A stretch of 64,000 nucleotides of DNA from UBA2779 sp965232165 (GTDB lineage: Bacteria; Spirochaetota; Spirochaetia; DSM-2461). The DNA lies in assembly GCA_965232165.1 (NCBI GenBank), contig CBDDOY010000001.1, positions 1,550,001-1,614,000 of the forward strand, read 5' to 3'. A model generated the notes under the pieces. It had not been told where the DNA came from, made no database searches, and saw nothing but the letters and a program-made list of their open reading frames with translations. Shown here piece by piece: positions 35,526-44,048 of this stretch. Numbering within the stretch: the first letter of the stretch is position 1; each line of letters opens with the position of its first letter. Position numbers and translations under genes: made by a program.

Positions 35526-37049
35526 TCAGGCGAGTTTCTGAGCCAACCTGTCGGATTTCTGAGTCAATTTCCAAAGATTATCGGCTAATTGCGGGCTAAA
35601 TGCGTCTTTCGGCACCCGCCAAGACCAGTTCCCATGGGTTTGTCCAGGCGTATTGAACCGCGCCTCGCTCCCAAGGCCGAGAATGTCCTGTATGGGAGTA
35701 ACCGCCAGAGCAGCCTTGGAGTACATCGCCGCTTTCACAATGGCTTCGGCGGCCTGTCGTCCGCTGATGCCCTCCGGAAGTTTGAGATAGCCCCGCATCG
35801 CGGCCTTGTCACCCTCTGCGGCCGTTTCATACCATCCGGCTGTGGTGTCATTGTCATGTGTGCCGGTGTAAACGAGGCAATGACGGCCGTAGTTATGAGG
35901 CAGATAGTTGTTTTCTTCGGAAGAGTCGAAGGCAAACTGTAAAACTTTCATTCCAGGGAAGCCGCATTCCTGCATCAATGCCCTCACATCATCCGTGATC
36001 ACGCCCAGGTCTTCGGCGATGATGGGCGGATCCTTCAGCAAGTCATTCACTTTCCTAAACAGCTTTTCACCCGGAGCGGAAACCCATTGACCGTTGACGG
36101 CGGTCTCTTCGCCATAGGGCACGGCCCAGTAAGCGACGAAACCCCGAAAATGGTCTATACGGAGGGCATCGTATTGCTCGAATTTATTCTTTAGGAGAGA
36201 TAGCCACCACTCGAAGCCATCCTGTTCCATAGCAGACCAGTTGTACAGGGGATTTCCCCAGAGTTGTCCCGTGGCACTGAAATAGTCCGGCGGCACGCCG
36301 GCGACATGGGCGGGGCATCTGTCTTCGTCGAGTTGAAAAATTTCAGGATTAGCCCAGCAATCCGAAGAATCATAGGAGACAAATATAGGAATATCCCCAA
36401 TGATGTGTATGCCTTTGCGATGGGCTTCCCTCTTTACCTTCATCCACTGCTTATTGAAGATGAATTGCAGGAAGAGATGATAATTCTGGGCGTTTTCCAG
36501 GTCTGCCTTGATTTTCTCCATGGCCGGCCCTTCCCTGAATCTTAATGGAGTCGGCCATTGGTACCAGGGTTTGCCCCCTTGATTCTCTTTGATGGCCATG
36601 AACAGGCCGTACTCCTCAAGTCGATGAGATATGTCCTTACGATAATCCGAGAACTCCTGATGCAGCTTCCTGGAACCGGCCCCCGAGGAAAACCGTTTCC
36701 AAGCCTGGCGCAGAATCGAGGATTTGAGAGGGATGAGCCTTCCGAAGTCTACGGCCGAATCTGGAAGGCGTCCCAAGGGGCTGATATCCTCGGCATTCAG
36801 CATGCCAAGATAAACGAGTTCATCGAGGTCAATGAGATTGGGATTACCTGCGAAGGCGCTGAAACCCTGATATGGAGAATCGCCATATCCTGTCGGAACG
36901 AGCGGGCATATTTGCCAATAGCTTTGTCCGGCCTTCTTGAGCCAGTCCAGGAAGCTCAGCGCATATTCACCAAGAGCGCCAATCCCGCAGGGACCGGGAA
37001 GCATAGTGGGATGAAGCAGTATACCGCTGCTGCGGGGGAACGTTCTCAT
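35526..37049 (-). CDS. malQ: 4-alpha-glucanotransferase (amylomaltase)
   Basis: GH77 enzyme that transfers maltodextrin segments between glucans. 507 residues, the usual length of bacterial amylomaltase. Blocks: RSSGILLHPTMLPGPCGIG, GYGDSPYQGFSAFAGNPNLI, GDIPIFVSYDSSDCWANPEI, RIDHFRGFVAYWAVP (nucleophile Asp), IIAEDLGVITDDVRALM (acid/base Glu) and GTHDNDTTAGWY (third acid). No glycogen or maltose genes adjoin; 42 bases separate it from the next minus-strand gene. Confidence 0.96.
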   Translation of the reverse strand: MRTFPRSSGILLHPTMLPGPCGIGALGEYALSFLDWLKKAGQSYWQICPLVPTGYGDSPYQGFSAFAGNPNLIDLDELVYLGMLNAEDISPLGRLPDSAVDFGRLIPLKSSILRQAWKRFSSGAGSRKLHQEFSDYRKDISHRLEEYGLFMAIKENQGGKPWYQWPTPLRFREGPAMEKIKADLENAQNYHLFLQFIFNKQWMKVKREAHRKGIHIIGDIPIFVSYDSSDCWANPEIFQLDEDRCPAHVAGVPPDYFSATGQLWGNPLYNWSAMEQDGFEWWLSLLKNKFEQYDALRIDHFRGFVAYWAVPYGEETAVNGQWVSAPGEKLFRKVNDLLKDPPIIAEDLGVITDDVRALMQECGFPGMKVLQFAFDSSEENNYLPHNYGRHCLVYTGTHDNDTTAGWYETAAEGDKAAMRGYLKLPEGISGRQAAEAIVKAAMYSKAALAVTPIQDILGLGSEARFNTPGQTHGNWSWRVPKDAFSPQLADNLWKLTQKSDRLAQKLA

Positions 37050-37091
37050 GGTTTATTCTTATCCAGAAATTTGCTCAGAATGACTGGTTTG

Positions 37092-37604
37092 CTAATACAG
37101 GGAAATATCCCTGATCACCTTGTCGAATTCCGTCTTGAATCTCTCGGGCGAGGTGAGATTGATATTCCTATCGTCCTGCAGATGCTGTATATATCCTTTC
37201 GCATCGACATCCAAATAGCCTGTTTGCAGCAAGGGAATGAGATTGGAGTCCAGGACCATAATAGTCGGATATCCCCTGATGCCAAAAAACTGCTGCAAAG
37301 CCTGATTCTGACGAACGACTCTTTCCGATTGCTCAATGCTGCTAGGAAAATCGAGAAGAACTTGTACCAAATTATCATTAGCCCACTCGCCATACTCGGG
37401 ATCCGAGAAAATGTTTGCCTCCAGTTTCTTGCACCAAATGCACCAATCTGTGCCGGAGAAATTCAGCAGAAGCATCTTATCTTCCTGCCGGGCGCGCTCT
37501 GCCCCCTCAATGATGTCGTCCGTCCATCCTTTGGGCGGGTACTCGGCGAATACAAGAGTTGTAACATATATCAAAATGACCGCTAACGCGTAAATTCTCT
37601 TCAT
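37092..37604 (-). CDS. Exported thioredoxin-like protein
   Basis: 170 residues from ATG 37604, which has a strong AGGAGGT site; the longer frame to 37904 merely translates a family-A repeat. Signal peptide residues 1-20 (ending LVFA). Thioredoxin fold with redox pair Cys55-Ile-Trp-Cys58 in GTDWCIWCKK and the cis-Pro in GIRGYPTIMVLD. Likely a periplasmic disulfide reductase or oxidase of the thioredoxin-like (DUF255-related) group. Upstream of malQ on the same strand, but a functional link is not evident. Confidence 0.85.
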   Translation of the reverse strand: MKRIYALAVILIYVTTLVFAEYPPKGWTDDIIEGAERARQEDKMLLLNFSGTDWCIWCKKLEANIFSDPEYGEWANDNLVQVLLDFPSSIEQSERVVRQNQALQQFFGIRGYPTIMVLDSNLIPLLQTGYLDVDAKGYIQHLQDDRNINLTSPERFKTEFDKVIRDISLY

Positions 37605-37740
37605 GACTGCACCTCCTAAAAGCACGATTACCAATATACTGCGGGAACACCCAACAGTAAAGCCAGAATGGCATTCATCGCGAGAAGTTTTTTCGCATCC
37701 AAGCCGTAAGGGTGTCTCTAGTGTGCGCAGCTTAAAAAAA

Positions 37741-37870
37741 AAATCAATATTTGGGCGCAACCCTTCGGGTCGGGCTTTCCGCTCCAATGCCTTAATCCGG
37801 CTGCCTGCCTTCCGGCTCATTGCCAATCGCCGGGGCAGCCGGCGGCATTTCCGCTGCAATCCCTTGCGCC
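37741..37870 (+). repeat. Family-A palindromic repeat, copy 4 (split by a MITE)
   Basis: GGGCGCAACCCTTCGGGTCG through CAATCCCTTGCGCC, with CCGGCTGCC...GGCAGCCGG as an internal inverted repeat. Its tail is interrupted by family-B copy 5 and resumes at 38044 (GAAATTTACTGTGTAAAGCAG...), matching the uninterrupted tail of copy 2. Confidence 0.85.
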
Positions 37871-37883
37871 TAAAGTCAATTGG

Positions 37884-38043
37884 GGGCACCTCTAAAAACC
37901 CCATTCCGTTTTTGGCTTGCTCTTTTCCTCCGCTACTGCGTTGCCAAAGAACTCACGTAACCCAGTTGCGCTTGAATTCTTGGCGCCTTGTACCGAAGAA
38001 AAATGCTGCGCCAAATTCCAGAAGCGGTTTTTTAGAGGTGCCC
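37884..38043. mobile_element. Family-B MITE, copy 5 (160 bp, subtype II)
   Basis: Ends GGGCACCTCTAAAAACC and GGTTTTTTAGAGGTGCCC with a perfect TTGG duplication (37880-37883 and 38044-38047). Interior nearly identical to copy 4. It is inserted into the tail of family-A copy 4. Confidence 0.93.
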
Positions 38044-38103
38044 TTGGAAATTTACTGTGTAAAGCAGAGCCCCAGAACTCATAATTCAAAAATCAGAAAT
38101 CAT

Positions 38104-38192
38104 ATCCAATGCCTTTTTCCGGCAGTCTGCTCCCCGGCTCAATCACCGGGAGAGGGGAGAAGGGGGGGAGGGGGGGGGGGATGGGAGAGAGG
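38104..38192. repeat. Family-A fragment and G-rich tract
   Basis: CCAATGCC...CCCGGCTCAATCACCGGG is a piece of family A. It runs into a purine tract with a run of 7 G (38162-38168) and one of 11 G (38170-38180) just downstream of the HD-GYP stop codon. The tract could slip during replication or form a G-quadruplex. Confidence 0.6.
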
Positions 38193-39425
38193 TCAAGGCT
38201 TGCTGGTATAACGTTGCTGAATGTTTCGGATACTTGGCAGAATGGGAAAAAACAACTCGACGAGTTCAGGATCAAATTTCTTCCCTGACTCCGATTTAAT
38301 ATGGGCCAGGATTCTTTCTTCTTGCCAGGCTTCTTTGTAAACGCGATGAGAACTCAATGCATCATATACATCAGCGATGGCGACAATGCGGGCAAATAAG
38401 GGAATCTGTTCCCCTTTGAGTCCTGAATGAATGGGTGTGGCAGAAAAATCATGCACTTCCTCATAGTCAATATTCCCAGGATATCCATTGCCGTCCCAAT
38501 TCTCATGATGGTGTAAGGTCACTTCTTTTGCATGGGTGCTTAGGTCGGAATCATCATGGAATTGCGCGGCTCCTATCCAGGTATGAGACTGCATTATTCG
38601 GTATTCCTGTTCGGTCAATTTGCCGGGTTTTTTAAGTATGATATCACTTATGCCAACCTTCCCGACATCGTGAAGCATGGCGACCATACGAAGACTGTCC
38701 TTTTTCTTCTCCCGTTCTTCGGCATTGATAGCGTGTTTATAGGCCCAAGTTTCATATAACTCCATTGCGTAAGCGCCAACCCTGTTAACATGTGCGCCGG
38801 TTTCTGTGGGGTCCCTGAGACAGGCAAACCGGGAGATCGTTTCAAGAAGGTTCCGGGTCATTTTGGCACGCTGTATGGCTTTGGCTGCAAATCGGGCAAA
38901 TACCTCGAAGAATGGAACATCCTTATCCCTAAAGGGGATGAATGTGTTTTTTGATTTCTTGGCATTGATGAGCTGCATGACACCCAAGAGTTCGTTTTCA
39001 CCGGTTATCAGGGGGAATGTCAAACTGGAAATGGTCTTATAGCCTGTAATTTCATCGAACGAAGCGTTGAAATTATAGGGGAGATGTTTGTCAATGGCAT
39101 ACATATTGGGTACATTCAGAAATACTTCATGTTTTGCCACGAACCCGGATATTGATTTTTCATCAATGGGTATGGTGAAGTACCTATAAGGGAGTTTCTC
39201 GTTGGGCTCCAATCTCCCTTGGAGAGTGTCATTCTGGGCATGGGTAAAGGCCAGTTCTCCGCCCTCATGCATGTAGACTGTGCCGGCATCTGCCCGTGCT
39301 TCCTTTCTCGCTAGGAACAAGAGACGTTCCAGGAGAATATCCAGATCTTTGATTCTGTCTAAATCACGATCAATTTCGAGAATCTTATGCAATCGATCTT
39401 TATCTCTGAATTTATTACTCAACAA
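38193..39425 (-). CDS. GAF and HD-GYP domain c-di-GMP phosphodiesterase
   Basis: 410 residues. A GAF sensor domain (about 25-180, with LLFLARKEARADAGTVYMHE) and an HD-GYP domain (about 190-400) with MVAMLHDVGKVGISDIILKK (HD pair), SHTWIGA, HHHENWDGNGYPG (the GYP motif) and VAIADVYDALSSHR. The metal ligands look complete, so it should hydrolyse c-di-GMP, opposing the PilZ effector system. No signal peptide; cytoplasmic. Confidence 0.9.
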   Translation of the reverse strand: MLSNKFRDKDRLHKILEIDRDLDRIKDLDILLERLLFLARKEARADAGTVYMHEGGELAFTHAQNDTLQGRLEPNEKLPYRYFTIPIDEKSISGFVAKHEVFLNVPNMYAIDKHLPYNFNASFDEITGYKTISSLTFPLITGENELLGVMQLINAKKSKNTFIPFRDKDVPFFEVFARFAAKAIQRAKMTRNLLETISRFACLRDPTETGAHVNRVGAYAMELYETWAYKHAINAEEREKKKDSLRMVAMLHDVGKVGISDIILKKPGKLTEQEYRIMQSHTWIGAAQFHDDSDLSTHAKEVTLHHHENWDGNGYPGNIDYEEVHDFSATPIHSGLKGEQIPLFARIVAIADVYDALSSHRVYKEAWQEERILAHIKSESGKKFDPELVELFFPILPSIRNIQQRYTSKP

Positions 39426-39461
39426 ATCATATCCCGTATGAAGAATGCTTCACTGCATGTT

Positions 39462-39743
39462 CTATGCTTCAAAATCGGCGAATATACGGGAACTCTTAAT
39501 TCCATTCAGTTTATTCCTGATTTCACCGTGAAAAGAATCGTCCTGATAGGCTTCCAGGGATGCTCTATCATGATGCGTTGTGATGAGTGCCAAATCATAC
39601 GCCGATGAGTTTTCATTAAAATTTACTCCTACCTCTAAACTCAGCATATGCGGCACATTTCCCTGTAGACTCTCCAGAAGTTCCTTGGCGATGGAAATAT
39701 CCTTTTTGTCATTGAAACTCCACAGCACGACATGTTTTACCAC
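39462..39743 (-). CDS. Dabb-family (stress-responsive A/B barrel) protein
   Basis: 93 residues starting MVKHVVLWSFNDKKD, the typical Dabb start with the HxVlwkfk strand; the product has the ferredoxin-like dimeric alpha/beta fold (GNVPHMLSLEVGVNFNENSS, ALITTHHDRASLEAYQ). Function in bacteria is mostly unknown. It lies 36 bases upstream of the HD-GYP gene and 47 bases after accA. Confidence 0.82.
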   Translation of the reverse strand: MVKHVVLWSFNDKKDISIAKELLESLQGNVPHMLSLEVGVNFNENSSAYDLALITTHHDRASLEAYQDDSFHGEIRNKLNGIKSSRIFADFEA

Positions 39744-39790
39744 AATCTTCCTCCTATTATATATTCTATGGCAGCAAGAGCCAAAGAACT

Positions 39791-40765
39791 CTAATTACTG
39801 CCCCCGCGGGCGAATACTTTTGCGAATATGCCGAATAAGTCTTGGGTCTTGGCAGTATTCTTATTGACATGGCCAATTTCTCTAATCTTTTTCGAGCGAT
39901 AACGGATGAGCTGCTCGGGTGATCTTGGCATCAGAGATTTCATATCCTTGACAATGACCCGTTTAATCTCTTGGGCGGTGAAGCCTGGATCGAGATGGGC
40001 GCCCCCTGGGACTTCTGGAATGAGCCCGTGGACTATACCGAATTCGTGGATGTCTTTTGCGGTTATCTTCATGATTTCAGCGGCTTCCTTGGCTTTTTCT
40101 GCATCCCTGAGAAGAATGGACGCGAAACCTTCCGGACTGATTACCGAATAGATGGAGTTTTCCAGCATATAAACTTTGTCCGCTACGCCTATGCCCAAAG
40201 CACCCCCTGAACCGCCCTCACCAATAATGAAGCAGATAATGGGGACTTTGAGCATACTGAAGACCTTGAGGTTAACAGCGATAGCTTCGCCAATTCCTCT
40301 CTCCTCGGCCTCAATGCCAGGATAGGCGCCGGAGGTGTCAATGAAGGTTACCACCGGACGGCGGAATTTCTCGGCCTGTCTTGCCAAGCGCAGGGCCTTG
40401 CGGTAGCCCTCGGGATAGGCCCACCCGTAGTTGCGGGCGAGATTCTCCTTCAAGTTGTGACCGCGCTGATGACCGATGAAGGTGATGGCCCGGTCTTCAA
40501 TGGTGCCTATGCCGCCTATCATGGCCGGATCATCGCCATAATGCCTATCCCCATGGAGTTCCATGAATTGATCGCAAATGAGATTGATATAGTCCAGGGT
40601 GTTCGGCCGATCAATACGCCTGGCCAACTGCACCTTCTCCCAAGTGTCATTGCCGTCTGGGGCATATCGGGCCATCAGATCGCTAAGATCGGGAACGGAG
40701 ACCTGTTCCTTCTCGGCGAGAATCATAATTTCCTCGATCTTATTTCTTATTATCGAATCATCCAT
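39791..40765 (-). CDS. accA: Acetyl-CoA carboxylase carboxyltransferase subunit alpha
   Basis: 324 residues of AccA: ARRIDRPNTLDYINLICDQF, FMELHGDRHYGDDPAMIGGI, PVVTFIDTSGAYPGIEAEER, IICFIIGEGGSGGALGIGV and NSIYSVISPEGFASIL. With AccD it moves the carboxyl group from biotin to acetyl-CoA. It overlaps accD by 16 bases and is the last gene of accBCDA. Confidence 0.97.
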   Translation of the reverse strand: MDDSIIRNKIEEIMILAEKEQVSVPDLSDLMARYAPDGNDTWEKVQLARRIDRPNTLDYINLICDQFMELHGDRHYGDDPAMIGGIGTIEDRAITFIGHQRGHNLKENLARNYGWAYPEGYRKALRLARQAEKFRRPVVTFIDTSGAYPGIEAEERGIGEAIAVNLKVFSMLKVPIICFIIGEGGSGGALGIGVADKVYMLENSIYSVISPEGFASILLRDAEKAKEAAEIMKITAKDIHEFGIVHGLIPEVPGGAHLDPGFTAQEIKRVIVKDMKSLMPRSPEQLIRYRSKKIREIGHVNKNTAKTQDLFGIFAKVFARGGSN

Positions 40766-41613
40766 CCCTTTTTCTCCGGTTGGTGAGTTTTCAGCAGAAA
40801 ACTCAGCGTGTTTCGCAATGCGGCTCTGTGAACCACCATGTCTACAAATCCCTTTTCTTGTTGAAATTCGGCCCGTTGGAAATCCTCGGGCAGTTTCTCT
40901 CGAAGTATACCTTCGATGACTCTTTTGCCGGCGAATCCGATGAGGGCTCCGGGCTCGGCGATATTGATGTCGCCCAGCATGGCAAAACTCGCCGTGACAC
41001 CCCCTGTTGTGGGATGGGTAAGAATTATAAACAGAGGGATGCCGAGGTCGTCAAGAAAGGCGGCGGCGTTTGAAGTTTTGGCCATTTGCATAAGGGAAAA
41101 TATCCCTTCCTGCATGCGGGCGCCGCCGGATGAGGTGATCAGGATGACAGGGGTCGCCTCATCGGCACCTTTTAGGATGGCGCGGGTAATTTTCTCTCCC
41201 ACGACCGAACCCATGCTTCCGCCGAGAAATTGGAAGCTCATTACCCCGAGTATGGCGCGGTGTTTGTCAATTGTGCCGACACCGGTTACCACAGCATCTC
41301 TTATACCGGATTTCCCCTGGGCCTGGGTGATCTTCTCCTCATAACCTGTCAGGGATATGGGGTTGAGGCTCGTGAGTTCCTGGGAGAACTCAACGAAAGA
41401 ATCCGGATCCGCCAGTGTAGAAATGCGGTCGTAGGGGTGCATGGGCATGTGGAAGCCGCATTCGGGGCATACCTGGAGGTTTTTTATGAGTTCGGCTTTG
41501 CTTATGGAATGCTGACATTCTTTGCACTGCGTGTCCTTTAAGTTGGCAAATGGCTCTGATATCGAATATGGCCCCTTTCTGCGCAGCTTGTCTTTGATGG
41601 ATTCGATTCCCAT
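40750..41613 (-). CDS. accD: Acetyl-CoA carboxylase carboxyltransferase subunit beta
   Basis: 287 residues with the AccD zinc ribbon Cys30/Cys33/Cys49/Cys52 (TQCKECQHS, VCPECGFH) and the carboxyltransferase core (AILGVMSFQFLGGSMGSVVG, LITSSGGARMQEGIFSLMQM, HPTTGGVTASFAMLGDI, FAGKRVIEGILREKLPEDFQ). Three bases separate it from accC; it overlaps accA. Confidence 0.97.
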   Translation of the reverse strand: MGIESIKDKLRRKGPYSISEPFANLKDTQCKECQHSISKAELIKNLQVCPECGFHMPMHPYDRISTLADPDSFVEFSQELTSLNPISLTGYEEKITQAQGKSGIRDAVVTGVGTIDKHRAILGVMSFQFLGGSMGSVVGEKITRAILKGADEATPVILITSSGGARMQEGIFSLMQMAKTSNAAAFLDDLGIPLFIILTHPTTGGVTASFAMLGDINIAEPGALIGFAGKRVIEGILREKLPEDFQRAEFQQEKGFVDMVVHRAALRNTLSFLLKTHQPEKKGWMIR

Positions 41614-41616
41614 ATA

Positions 41617-42957
41617 TTACTCCGTTGTCAACTGATCATAGAGGCCTGTACCGAAATTGCCGCTGCGGAACTGTGGAGACTTCAGTATCATAAGCTGTTC
41701 CTCAATGTTTGTCTTGATTCCTTCAATGTGTGTCTCTCCGAGGGCGCGTAACATGCGGGCAATACCTGTTTTGCGATCGGGAGCCCAGATGATTACCTTT
41801 GCGATCAGAGAATCGTAGTGAGGTGAAATAGTGCAGCCTGGATAGAGGAAGGTGTCGGTCCGAACGAATGGACCCCCGGGCGGCACAAAGGTGCTCACCA
41901 TGCCGGGGCTGAGGGCATTCAGCCGGATTTCCATAGCATATCCGCGGATGGCGAAGGAGTCTTGAGTCATATCTATTCGTCCTTCGCTGCATGCGAGTAT
42001 CTGCTCTCTGATGATGTCCACGCCTGTGGTGCATTCGGTAACAGGATGCTCTACCTGCACCCGTGCATTAACTTCCATGAAGTAATGCTTGTCCTTTTCT
42101 ACGAGGAATTCAACAGTGGCCGCACCGGTGTATTTCAATTTACGGAAGAGACGAAGGACATCCTTCTTGACTGATTCTCTGAGTTTGGGGCTCATCGCCG
42201 TTGACTGGCTCTCCTCTAGGAGTTTCTGATGATTTCTCTGTATGGAACAGTCCCGTTCTCCGAGATAGATGGCTTCGCCCTTACCGTCTGAAAGAATCTG
42301 ACATTCGACATGTCTTGGGTTTTCCAGATATTTTTCCAGGAATATGGTGCCGTCCGAGAAGAAACTCATGGCCTCGGCGGAGGCGATACGGATGCTTTCC
42401 TCCAGTTCCACCATATTGCGGATGATGCGCATTCCGCGGCCTCCGCCGCCGGCGGCCGCCTTAGCGATAAGTGGAGGGCCGATTTTCTTCGCTATCTGTA
42501 TGGCGTCGTCGATATTGTTCACGGGCCCTGTACTGCCGGGCGTTAGGAGCAGGCCGGCCGACTGGGCAACAGCCTTTGCCTGCAATTTGTCGCCGAGCAA
42601 TCGTATCGTATCGGCTTCGGCCCCGATGAAAATCAAGCCGGATTCTTGCACCTTGGAAGCGAAATCCGCATTTTCAGAGAGGAAGCCCACCCCGGGGTGA
42701 ATGGCATCGCAATGAGTTAGGAGTGCGGCGGTAATTATGGCTTCTTGGTTAAGATAGCTTTGGGAAGAGGCTGCCGGCCCAATGCATACAGCCTTATCGG
42801 CCATGCGGACATGAAGGGCATCTGAATCGGCTTCAGAGTACACAGCTACAGAGCGGATCCCCATTTCCTTGCAAGTGCGGATGATACGCACGGCAATTTC
42901 ACCACGATTGGCAATGAGAATATTTCTAATGAAAGAACCGACCGAATTTTTTTTCAT
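41617..42957 (-). CDS. accC: Biotin carboxylase
   Basis: 446 residues, standard AccC length. The first residues MKKNSVGSF precede the canonical IRNILIANRGEIAVRIIRTC. ATP-grasp blocks: KAAAGGGGRGMRIIRNM, the EKYLENPRHVECQILSD segment, ERDCSIQRNHQKLLEE, MEVNARVQVEHPVTE. Carboxylates the biotin on AccB using bicarbonate and ATP. Eight bases from accB. Confidence 0.97.
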   Translation of the reverse strand: MKKNSVGSFIRNILIANRGEIAVRIIRTCKEMGIRSVAVYSEADSDALHVRMADKAVCIGPAASSQSYLNQEAIITAALLTHCDAIHPGVGFLSENADFASKVQESGLIFIGAEADTIRLLGDKLQAKAVAQSAGLLLTPGSTGPVNNIDDAIQIAKKIGPPLIAKAAAGGGGRGMRIIRNMVELEESIRIASAEAMSFFSDGTIFLEKYLENPRHVECQILSDGKGEAIYLGERDCSIQRNHQKLLEESQSTAMSPKLRESVKKDVLRLFRKLKYTGAATVEFLVEKDKHYFMEVNARVQVEHPVTECTTGVDIIREQILACSEGRIDMTQDSFAIRGYAMEIRLNALSPGMVSTFVPPGGPFVRTDTFLYPGCTISPHYDSLIAKVIIWAPDRKTGIARMLRALGETHIEGIKTNIEEQLMILKSPQFRSGNFGTGLYDQLTTE

Positions 42958-42965
42958 AATAAGGC

Positions 42966-43415
42966 TCAGGTCCGCCTCACCTCAAATAGCGGGTCGTTGA
43001 ACTCCACTAATTGACCATTCTCGGCGAGAATCCTGACAATTTCACAGTCAAAATCAGCCTCGACCTTGTTCATGATTTTCATGGCCTCGATGATGCAGAT
43101 TGCATCGCCTGCCGCTACGCTGGTTCTCTCGCCCACAAATGGGGGGGCATCAGGGGCCGGCGAGCGGTAAAAAGTTCCAATGACAGGCGCAGTGATGATT
43201 TCTGTTCCCGCCGATGGACTCTCCTCACTCTTCTCGGCTGTGGGCTCCTGGGCGACAGATGCAGACTCGGCAAGCTGTCTCGTCGTCGAGACTGTAGACG
43301 ATGATAGATCAGGCTTCTTCATGGTGATCTTGAAGCCCTCGGATTCGATGATCAGCTCGGCAAGATGACTTCCGTCGAACTTCTTCATTAATTCATATAT
43401 TGTATCTTGATCCAT
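42966..43415 (-). CDS. accB: Biotin carboxyl carrier protein
   Basis: 149 residues: N-terminal helical domain (1-35), an Ala/Ser/Glu/Thr-rich linker, and the biotinyl domain with biotin-acceptor Lys113 in EAMKIMNKVEAD; Ile replaces the usual second Met of AMKM. PVIGTFYRSPAPDAPPFVG is the domain start. First gene of accBCDA, divergent from fabH with repeats between. No strong ribosome site is visible near ATG 43415. Confidence 0.95.
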   Translation of the reverse strand: MDQDTIYELMKKFDGSHLAELIIESEGFKITMKKPDLSSSTVSTTRQLAESASVAQEPTAEKSEESPSAGTEIITAPVIGTFYRSPAPDAPPFVGERTSVAAGDAICIIEAMKIMNKVEADFDCEIVRILAENGQLVEFNDPLFEVRRT

Positions 43416-43507
43416 ATTGACTAGATATTAACGGATAGCGGCTCCTGTGGGAACCTCTAAAATGAAAATCGTTGGTCTTGTGTGCTGTCCACAGCATTAT
43501 TCTAACT

Positions 43508-43670
43508 GGGCACCTCTAAAAAACCCGTTTAGTTCTTGACTCGATCTTTTCCGCCGCTAATGCGTTGTCAAAATACTCAACTAAGCCCAGCTACGCCCTT
43601 AGCTTTTGCCGCCTTGTATCGACAAAGAATTTCTTCGTCAATTTCCTAAAGCTGTTTTTTAGAGGTGCCC
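43508..43670. mobile_element. Family-B MITE, copy 6 (163 bp)
   Basis: Perfect ends GGGCACCTCTAAAAAAC / GTTTTTTAGAGGTGCCC. Flanks AACT and TAAT do not form a clear duplication. Interior subtype I. Lies in the accB-fabH divergent region. Confidence 0.9.
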
Positions 43671-43679
43671 TAATGACAA

Positions 43680-43822
43680 TAGCGCAAGGGATTGAAACGG
43701 AAATGCCGCTGGCAGCCCCGGCGATTGGCAATGAGCCGGGGACAGGCTGCCAGAATAAGGCATTGCAGTGAAAAGCCCGACCCGAAGGGTTGCGCCCAGA
43801 TAGTGATTTTGAAAACTACGGC
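43680..43822 (-). repeat. Family-A palindromic repeat, copy 5
   Basis: Reverse orientation: GCGCAAGGGATTGAAACGG through GACCCGAAGGGTTGCGCCC and a TGATTTTGAAAACTACGG edge like that of copy 3. It is 9 bases from MITE copy 6; the two families again lie together. The rest of the gap to fabH (43823-43992) holds nothing I recognise. Confidence 0.85.
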
Positions 43823-43992
43823 ACATTGGGAGTCCGCCGGACTTGAAATTCACTGTTTTTGATGGGTTTTCTGATACAGGGCTGCAAAGGCTTAGGTTTA
43901 ACAGGGTTGAATGATCATGCTGTCGAGATGATGCAGTTGTAATAATCCAGCCGGAATCTGAACTTCATTCCTTCGTGTACCTTAAATCAATA

Positions 43993-44021
43993 TTGACAGT
44001 TCGCCGCTTTGCGCAAATAAT
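43993..44021 (+). promoter_or_regulatory. Probable sigma-70 promoter of the fab operon
   Basis: TTGACA, a 17-base spacer, AATAAT. Full -35 and five of six at -10. Transcription would start about 20 bases before the fabH ATG (44049). Confidence 0.65.
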
Positions 44022-44048
44022 ATGCAGTAACAAGAAATTGGAGATGAA

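Noticed and set aside
37605..37904. Extended N-terminus of the thioredoxin-like gene
   Set aside because: Also a translated family-A repeat; ATG 37604 has AGGAGGT and begins a proper signal peptide.
37603..38211. 202-residue plus-strand frame
   Set aside because: Built entirely from a family-A repeat, a MITE and the G tract.
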